DNA of 36,632 nucleotides from Patescibacteria group bacterium (GTDB lineage: Bacteria > Patescibacteriota > Minisyncoccia > Phycocordibacterales > Phycocordibacteraceae), in the NCBI GenBank assembly GCA_028866135.1, contig JAGWIS010000005.1, forward strand, positions 1 through 36,632, given 5' to 3'. The notes under the pieces are model-generated. The model did not search any database. It was not told the DNA's origin and saw only the letters and a program-made list of their open reading frames with translations. Shown here one piece after another: positions 32,840-36,632 of the stretch; positions within the stretch are counted from its first letter, which is position 1, and each line of letters begins with the position of its first letter. The position numbers and the translations under genes were made by a program.

Positions 32840-32917
32840 GGGACAAGAACTCCCAAAAAATATTCAAATGTCTTTATCATCAGTCGTCGCAAGGTAGGAA
32901 AGAAGAGAAAAGCATAG
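32840..32917 (+). pseudogene. Leftover original rplB 3' end
   Basis: Read in frame it gives GTRTPKKYSNVFIISRRKV plus GKKRKA and a TAG stop. It aligns with the last residues of L2 (RRPKKYSNTFIIARRKV plus GKRNK). Of the shared residues most are encoded by different codons (AAA/AAG, TCA/TCC, ATC/ATT, CGC/AGG, GTA/GTC, GGA/GGT). It has no start, so it is a relic of the gene end displaced by the insert at 32716-32835. Confidence 0.75.
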
Positions 32918-32987
32918 GCAAACGAAGCGAAGCGAGCCCTTTCGCTCGTCTGCGAGCGTTACGGGAAGCGCAAAGTGTAATTGCACA

Positions 32988-33021
32988 AAACAAAAGCCCC
33001 GCGCATGCGGGGCTTTTGTTT
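32988..33021. terminator. Bidirectional terminator after rplB region
   Basis: A 15-bp perfect stem AAACAAAAGCCCCGC/GCGGGGCTTTTGTTT with loop GCAT. The A and T parts give a T-run on both strands. It overlaps the stop of the convergent gene by 2 nt. Between 32918 and 32987 there is only a GCGAGC/GCTCG-type hairpin and no gene. Confidence 0.88.
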
Positions 33022-33793
33022 AACGATACGAAGGTTTAAGAATATCTGCGAGATCGGAAACGGGTATGCGCAGCGTTTGCGGACCCGCGGAGTAAGGGCC
33101 GACTTGGTACGGGGGAAACAGCACCACGAATTCCTTATTGTCGAAGAAAAAGTTCTCAAAATTCTTGTCCTCCGGCGTTGTGCCGCCGGTGATGAAGGAA
33201 GTATCGGCGTCCGGCCCGATGATCCCGGGGAGTTTTGCGCGGCTTATCGAAGAGAGCGTGTCGAGATACCGGGCACCTGGAGAGAAAAGGTCGGCAAGCG
33301 CAAGCGCCGCGCCCGTCTTCGCGTCGAAGGTGAACGTATGGAAGAACAAGTTTCCATGCGCACCAAGCGTGTCTTCGTAGATGGTGAAGATATAGGAAAC
33401 GGTGGAGGGGGAGGATGCGATGAGGTAGACGATTTGGAGCTTTTCCTTGCGGCCCTGATCGAATCCCATCATGTGGATGTCTTCGCTTGTGAGATGGTCG
33501 AAGTTCCCGTCGTTTTTGAACTGTGCGATCGTGTCGCGCACGAATCCTTCCATGAGCGCTCGCGCAGCGGCATCCTCCTCCGCCCCCGCACTCAAGAGAA
33601 GCGGCGTGCTCGTCGCATAATCGGCGCTGATGTCGTAGTACTGCGCGTGCTCGCGGTAGCCGCCCGCAGGCAGGACGATGCCCGCGCCTATTCCGGGCGC
33701 TTTCGCCGGAGCCGGCCGCATTGCCGCGTAGAGGGCAATGCCGATAATGATGATGAGAAGGGCTGCAAAGCCGATGATGGTGTCTTTTCGCAT
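33020..33793 (-). CDS. Membrane-anchored DUF3298/RsiV-like protein
   Basis: A 257-residue protein with an N-terminal membrane segment (about 6-26, IIGFAALLIIIIGIALYAAM) and an outer domain. The C-terminal part, FDAKTGAALALADLFSPGARYLDTLSSISR, then FFFDNKEFVVLFPPYQVGPYSAGPQTLRIPVSDL, has the typical look of DUF3298, the domain found in the anti-sigma factor RsiV and in PdaC. RsiV binds lysozyme; a similar wall- or lysozyme-sensing role is possible but not shown. TACACT lies 9 nt before ATG 33793. It is opposite in strand to all its neighbours and splits the ribosomal operon. Confidence 0.82.
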   Translation of the reverse strand: MRKDTIIGFAALLIIIIGIALYAAMRPAPAKAPGIGAGIVLPAGGYREHAQYYDISADYATSTPLLLSAGAEEDAAARALMEGFVRDTIAQFKNDGNFDHLTSEDIHMMGFDQGRKEKLQIVYLIASSPSTVSYIFTIYEDTLGAHGNLFFHTFTFDAKTGAALALADLFSPGARYLDTLSSISRAKLPGIIGPDADTSFITGGTTPEDKNFENFFFDNKEFVVLFPPYQVGPYSAGPQTLRIPVSDLADILKPSYR

Positions 33794-33847
33794 ATGCCAG
33801 ACAGTGTAGCAGAGCGCCAGCTCCGGACTTGCGTCGCTGGCCTTGAT

Positions 33848-33876
33848 TTGACGATAAAGTACAGATGTGCTAACCT
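33848..33876 (+). promoter_or_regulatory. Promoter of the 33964 gene
   Basis: TTGACG at 33848-33853, 17 nt, then TGC-TAACCT with the -10 at 33871-33876. This is the best -35/-10 pair in the window. It predicts a leader of about 80 nt. Confidence 0.6.
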
Positions 33877-33963
33877 GGAAGACAGAAACGTTAAATGTTA
33901 AATCAGGTCCCTTGAGATGAGTCGGTTTCCTAACGCATCGGATTCCTTAGGAGGAGGTACAAA

Positions 33964-34233
33964 ATGAGGAAGACCACGCTTCTCGTTTCCGTTATCGACG
34001 TTCTTACCAGGTTGGCGGGGGCCATGGAAGGGGAGGGCGTTTCCCTCGATCAATTCGAACTGCCAATAAACAGTCATATGGCGCGGCGTAACCTGGCCAA
34101 TTACCTGAAAGCAGGCTGTCCTGAAGTGACGTACGCTGACGGAATTAGCGACGAAGAACTCGCAAGGCATGGTATGGAGAGGTCGCCGTACGGGCGAGAA
34201 GGGGCAAAAGTCCGTCTCGGGCAGGGTTTCTGA
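33964..34233 (+). CDS. Orphan hypothetical protein, 89 aa, inside the S10 operon
   Basis: Unknown function. It looks helical throughout: TTLLVSVIDVLTRLAGAM, then SHMARRNLANYLKAGC and SDEELARHGM, with no signal peptide. The helix-turn-like middle could bind nucleic acid or a partner, but no family is recognised. A very strong Shine-Dalgarno AGGAGGAGGT lies 5 nt before ATG. With its own promoter and terminator it is a self-contained cassette between rplB and rpsS. Confidence 0.78.
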   Translation: MRKTTLLVSVIDVLTRLAGAMEGEGVSLDQFELPINSHMARRNLANYLKAGCPEVTYADGISDEELARHGMERSPYGREGAKVRLGQGF

Positions 34234-34243
34234 CAATCTTTTG

Positions 34244-34298
34244 GTCGCGTAGTTCTGGTCGCAAACTTTTGTTTGCGGCCAGGGCCACGCGGCTTTTT
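34244..34298 (+). terminator. Two-part terminator of the 33964 gene
   Basis: The outer stem GTCGCGT/ACGCGGC and inner stem CTGGTCGCAAAC/GTTTGCGGCCAG share a TTTT loop and are followed by TTTTTATTT. Confidence 0.85.
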
Positions 34299-34480
34299 AT
34301 TTATGATTCGCAGCTCATCAGGCTCGGGAGGGAAGCCGTGGAATCTCAATATAATTTAAACCACCTTTGTCAAGGTTCTGAAACAGCCTAGGATTTATGA
34401 GGGTGTTTGGGAACGGTACATTTGACTCTGGAGAGAGCTTCCTGTATCTTTCTCCTATCCCGCTGTGCGGGCTTTTTACT
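34299..34480. other. Gap before the GIY-YIG element
   Basis: No convincing gene. It holds a small terminator-like hairpin CCCGC/GCGGG followed by CTTTTT (34459-34477). A short open frame from ATG 34397 runs through that hairpin and has no ribosome-binding site or family resemblance. Confidence 0.4.
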
Positions 34481-34844
34481 GGAAACCAACGAGCCGAACG
34501 TGAGCGAGGCGACTATGGTTTCCGTAACCCTGTTAAATCCTTTCAAATAGCGCATGTATTATGTATATGTACTTTTGTCCGAAAAGGACGGGAGGTTCTA
34601 TACCGGATACAGTGCCAATTTGAAAGGACGATTTGAGGAACATATGCAAGGTCGGGTTGCCTCGACGACAAAGCGTTTGCCGGTGCGTCTCGTATATTAC
34701 GAAGCGTGTACCGATGAACGCGATGCTCGTCATCGGGAGCGTTATTTAAAAACGCATCACGGCAAACAGTTCCTGCACAATCGCCTCAAATCGTATTTAA
34801 CAGGGTGAAAGTTTTTCTAGTTCGCTTCGCTCACAACAAAAACT
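34481..34844 (+). mobile_element. ACCCTGTTAAAT element, long form carrying a GIY-YIG gene
   Basis: Left hairpin GGAAACCA/TGGTTTCC (34481-34523). Perfect 12-bp terminal repeats ACCCTGTTAAAT (34527-34538) and ATTTAACAGGGT (34795-34806). Right hairpin AGTTTTT/AAAAACT (34810-34844). The reverse complement of the left hairpin loop (TAGTCGCCTCGCTCACG) resembles the right loop (TAGTTCGCTTCGCTCAC), so the whole element is symmetric. The GIY-YIG gene fills the inside, and its last codons are part of the right repeat. The rpsS ATG follows 4 nt after the end. Confidence 0.82.
34554..34808 (+). CDS. Single-domain GIY-YIG endonuclease
   Basis: An 84-residue protein that is just the GIY-YIG nuclease domain: YVY (3-5), YTG (16-18), catalytic Arg26, His30 and catalytic Glu62 in [10 protein letters not shown]. 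All key residues are kept, so it is probably an active DNA-cutting enzyme. The last residues YLTG and the stop are encoded by the right terminal repeat of the surrounding element (ATTTAACAGGGTGA). It begins 15 nt after the left repeat, with no visible Shine-Dalgarno. As the only gene in the element it is the natural candidate to mobilise it and the shorter copies at rplC and rplB; that role is inference. Confidence 0.92.
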   Translation: MYYVYVLLSEKDGRFYTGYSANLKGRFEEHMQGRVASTTKRLPVRLVYYEACTDERDARHRERYLKTHHGKQFLHNRLKSYLTG

Positions 34845-34848
34845 AATC

Positions 34849-35205
34849 ATGGCACGCTCACTTAAAAAGGGACCCTTCGTGGACGCCAAGCTCCTGAAGA
34901 AAGTCCTGAATGCAAAACCGGCTTCCTCCGGAGTGATAAACACGTGGGCGCGTCGCAGCCAGATTAGCCCCGAGATGGTCGGCTTCACGATCGGCGTCCA
35001 TAACGGCAAGCAGCACCTCCCGGTCCTCGTTTCCGAAGACATGGTCGGGCACCGTCTCGGCGAATTCTCGCCGACCAAGAAGTTCATCCGCCACGGAGGC
35101 AAGATGCAGAAGGAGATGGAGGCCAAGAAGCAGGAGGCGGAAATCGCTTCCGCGAAGGCCGCAAAAGCCCCGGCTGCAGCCGCCGCGCCTGCCGCGAAGA
35201 AATAA
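34849..35205 (+). CDS. rpsS: 30S ribosomal protein S19 with Ala-rich tail
   Basis: A 118-residue S19. The core ([18 protein letters not shown], then [29 protein letters not shown] and HGGK) ends near residue 86, and an Ala/Lys/Pro tail of about 30 residues follows ([20 protein letters not shown]). The start lies 4 nt after the right hairpin of the GIY-YIG element, so the element forms its 5' leader. Confidence 0.97.
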   Translation: MARSLKKGPFVDAKLLKKVLNAKPASSGVINTWARRSQISPEMVGFTIGVHNGKQHLPVLVSEDMVGHRLGEFSPTKKFIRHGGKMQKEMEAKKQEAEIASAKAAKAPAAAAAPAAKK

Positions 35206-35213
35206 TCTACGTG

Positions 35214-35310
35214 CCCCGTTAGATTTTTATGCCCACTACCAAACATACAGAAAAAAAGGCGACGAACTCCCGCATCACAAAGGCGGATGCCGTCGCAGTA
35301 TCCAATGGGG
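35214..35310. mobile_element. 97-bp inverted-repeat element across the rplV start
   Basis: The ends CCCCGTTAGAT (35214-35224) and ATCCAATGGGG (35300-35310) pair at 10 of 11 positions, one as G-T. GTG flanks it on both sides (35211-35213 and 35310-35312). The rplV ATG at 35229 is inside, 5 nt after the left end, as at rplD. The right end encodes AVSNGV, as it does in rplD, with synonymous codons. Confidence 0.65.
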
Positions 35311-35645
35311 TGATAAGCGCAACGCTCCAGAGCCATAATCAGACGCCGCGCAAAGTCCGCCTCGTGTCGGACCTCGTGAAAGGCAAGAAGGTGCAGGATG
35401 CGCTCGTTGCGCTCCAGTTCCTGCCGAAGCGCGCCGCAGAGCCGATCGCGAAGCTCATCAAGAGTGCCGTCGCGAATGCGAAAGTCGCGGGGGAGAATGT
35501 CGACGCGCTCAAGGTGCAGTCGATCACCGTCGAGAGCGCCGGCATGCTGAAGAAGTACATGCCGCGCGCCTTTGGACGCGCATCGCTCATCCGCCGCCGC
35601 AAGAGCCGCGTGAAGGTGACGCTTGCCGCGCCCGCTTCCAAATAA
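35229..35645 (+). CDS. rplV: 50S ribosomal protein L22 with element-encoded N-terminus
   Basis: A 138-residue L22; typical L22 is near 110. The core starts at about residue 30 (ISATLQSHNQTPRKVRLVSDLVKGKK) and includes KSAVANAKVAGENVD and MPRAFGRASLIRRRKSRVKV, the exit-tunnel hairpin region. The first 28 residues come from the inverted-repeat element at 35214-35310 and are Lys/Thr-rich without family similarity. GTG 35310 (GTG ATA AGC GCA) may be the original start. Confidence 0.95.
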   Translation: MPTTKHTEKKATNSRITKADAVAVSNGVISATLQSHNQTPRKVRLVSDLVKGKKVQDALVALQFLPKRAAEPIAKLIKSAVANAKVAGENVDALKVQSITVESAGMLKKYMPRAFGRASLIRRRKSRVKVTLAAPASK

Positions 35646-35650
35646 TTTTT

Positions 35651-35788
35651 ATGACCCGACACACTACAAAGGCGTCGCTCGACACACTGTTGCAGTGTGT
35701 CGAGCGTTGTGCGGCAAATCACGATGCGCTACAGTCGTTCGGCATGGCACGCAATCTTATAAGAAGTAAGGCAAACAACGCCTTTTAG
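35651..35788 (+). CDS. Possible 45-codon open frame in the rpsC insert
   Basis: ATG ACC CGA ... GCC TTT TAG gives a 45-residue frame beginning MTRHTTKASLDTLLQ and ending SKANNAF. It is contained almost wholly in the inverted-repeat insert before rpsC and passes through a 14-bp perfect hairpin. No ribosome-binding site is seen. It may be a small protein, a coupled leader, or chance. Its first two codons (ATG ACC) could instead be the leftover start of rpsC, which now begins ATG ACG. Confidence 0.3.
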   Translation: MTRHTTKASLDTLLQCVERCAANHDALQSFGMARNLIRSKANNAF

Positions 35789-35798
35789 TGTGACGGGT
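35654..35798. mobile_element. Inverted-repeat insert before rpsC
   Basis: The left end 35654-35675 and the right end 35778-35798 are complementary at 20 positions with one mismatch and one bulge (core CACACTA...AAAGGCGT). Inside is a 14-bp perfect hairpin CGCTCGACACACTG/CAGTGTGTCGAGCG (35676-35706). The right end abuts the rpsC ATG and the left end overlaps an upstream ATG ACC. Confidence 0.65.
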
Positions 35799-36509
35799 AT
35801 GACGCATATCGTACATCCCTACGCGCACCGCCTCGGCATCATCCGGGACTGGAAGAGCCGCTGGTTTGCCGGCGACAAGAAGACCTACCGCGAAAACATC
35901 AAAGTAGACGAAGCGATTCGCCGCTTCCTCACGAAGCGCCTGCGCGGCACCTATACGAGCGGCATCGAGATCGAGCGTTCAGCAAACGAGCTGCGCGTCA
36001 TCCTTTCCACGGCGCGCCCGGGGCTTGTCATCGGCCGCTCCGGCGAGAATGCGGTCAAGCTCCGCAAGGAATTGACCGACGTCGTCCGCAAAGCGTCCGG
36101 CCACGCGCTTCCTGCAGGCAAGCAGGTGAAGTTCGATATCAATGAAGTGCGCCAGCCGGAGACGGATGCAGCGGTCGTCGCGTACATGATCGCGGAGGGG
36201 CTTGAGAAGCGCATGCCGTTTCGCCGCGTGCTGAAGCAGACGGTGGAGAAGGTCATCGCTGCCCGCGAGGTCGAGGGCGTGCGCATCGCGCTCTCCGGCC
36301 GCCTCGGTGGTGCGGAAATGAGCCGCAAGGAGGAAGCGAAGAAAGGGCGCATTCCGCTCCAGACCTTCCGCGCCGACATCGATTTCGCCCACGAGCAGGC
36401 GTACCTGCCGTATGGCGTGATCGGCATCAAAGTCTGGATCTACCGCGGCAACGTGTACCAGGATAAGAAGACGTCGGTGCGCCTTCCCGAGAGCTCGCTG
36501 ACTCGCTAA
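35799..36509 (+). CDS. rpsC: 30S ribosomal protein S3
   Basis: A 236-residue S3 at the mRNA entry site. It shows HIVHPYAHRLGIIRDWKSRWF, the KH domain with PGLVIGRSGENAVKLRKEL (GxxG loop), and the C-terminal domain with GVRIALSGRLGGAEMSRKEE and LPYGVIGIKVWIYRG. An in-frame GTG at 35790 is an alternative start, but it lies in the right end of the insert. The ATG directly follows that inverted repeat, so no free ribosome-binding site is visible. Confidence 0.97.
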   Translation: MTHIVHPYAHRLGIIRDWKSRWFAGDKKTYRENIKVDEAIRRFLTKRLRGTYTSGIEIERSANELRVILSTARPGLVIGRSGENAVKLRKELTDVVRKASGHALPAGKQVKFDINEVRQPETDAAVVAYMIAEGLEKRMPFRRVLKQTVEKVIAAREVEGVRIALSGRLGGAEMSRKEEAKKGRIPLQTFRADIDFAHEQAYLPYGVIGIKVWIYRGNVYQDKKTSVRLPESSLTR

Positions 36510-36519
36510 GAAAACGCTT

Positions 36520-36632
36520 ATGTTGTTCCCCAAAAAAGTAAAGCACCGCAAGTGGCAGACGCAGCGCAAGAGCGAGAAGCGCCTTTCGCGTCCGGAAACG
36601 CGCGGCACGACGATCGTCTTCGGCTCTTTTGC
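36520..36632 (+). CDS. rplP: 50S ribosomal protein L16, cut by window end
   Basis: The first 37 codons of L16: MLFPKKVKHRKWQTQRKS, then RGTTIVFGSF, matching the N-terminal pattern (LxPKRVKxRK...KRGTTVAFGxFG). It follows rpsC by 10 nt, in the standard S10-operon order. Confidence 0.92.
   Translation, partial: MLFPKKVKHRKWQTQRKSEKRLSRPETRGTTIVFGSF

Overview
The window looks like a piece of a Patescibacteria (Candidate Phyla Radiation) chromosome, most like a GC-rich Parcubacteria lineage. This is inferred from gene content and style: small domain-reduced proteins, many exported proteins of unknown function, a type IV secretion-like membrane gene cluster, a ComM-type AAA+ protein, a UvrD helicase with an intein, and a single-domain GIY-YIG protein. 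TGA is used as a stop, so this is not a Gly-TGA lineage.

Layout. 1-175: two tRNA genes on the minus strand (Gly-GCC, cut by the window edge; Arg-UCG). 235-2807: CCA-adding enzyme and exonuclease III, with four ParB/parS-like palindromes clustered in and just after cca. 2917-10364: an orphan gene, a Xer-type recombinase divergent from rpsO, a NYN-domain protein, a membrane protein, a DksA/TraR zinc finger, ComM, a PNPOx-like flavoprotein and a LysM/M23 peptidase. 10511-13657: UvrD/PcrA helicase with a 367-residue intein. 13654-16034: small exported proteins and RsmA/KsgA. 16125-23042: a co-directional cluster of envelope proteins with a VirB6/TrbL-like multipass protein. 23106-36632: rpsL, rpsG, fusA, tuf, rpsJ, rplC, rplD, rplW, rplB, rpsS, rplV, rpsC and the start of rplP, the usual str-S10 order but broken up by orphan cassettes, terminators and palindromic inserts.

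The most striking signal lies in and between the translation genes. At least four families of short inverted-repeat elements occur. (1) Elements with ACCCTGTTAAAT terminal repeats flanked by hairpins lie before rplC, rplB and rpsS; the rpsS copy carries a GIY-YIG nuclease gene between the repeats. (2) About 100-bp elements with CCCCGTTRGAT-type ends span the starts of comM, rplD and rplV, and in each the present start codon lies inside the element. (3) A two-hairpin palindromic element is inserted in frame, in either orientation, inside uvrD (twice) and rsmA (once). (4) Inserts at the ends of fusA (both ends) and rplB (3' end) are accompanied by leftover copies of the gene terminus that encode the same or nearly the same residues with different codons, as if the incoming element rebuilt the end of an essential gene with recoded sequence. 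Together these suggest a homing-like system that colonises the edges of housekeeping genes. The mechanism is inference; the repeats and duplicated ends are directly visible.

Expression style is also notable. Many genes have a -10 box (TANNNT) only 5-9 nt before ATG, implying leaderless mRNAs, whereas three orphan genes have an extended -10, a 40-80 nt leader, a strong Shine-Dalgarno and, in each case, a hairpin terminator.
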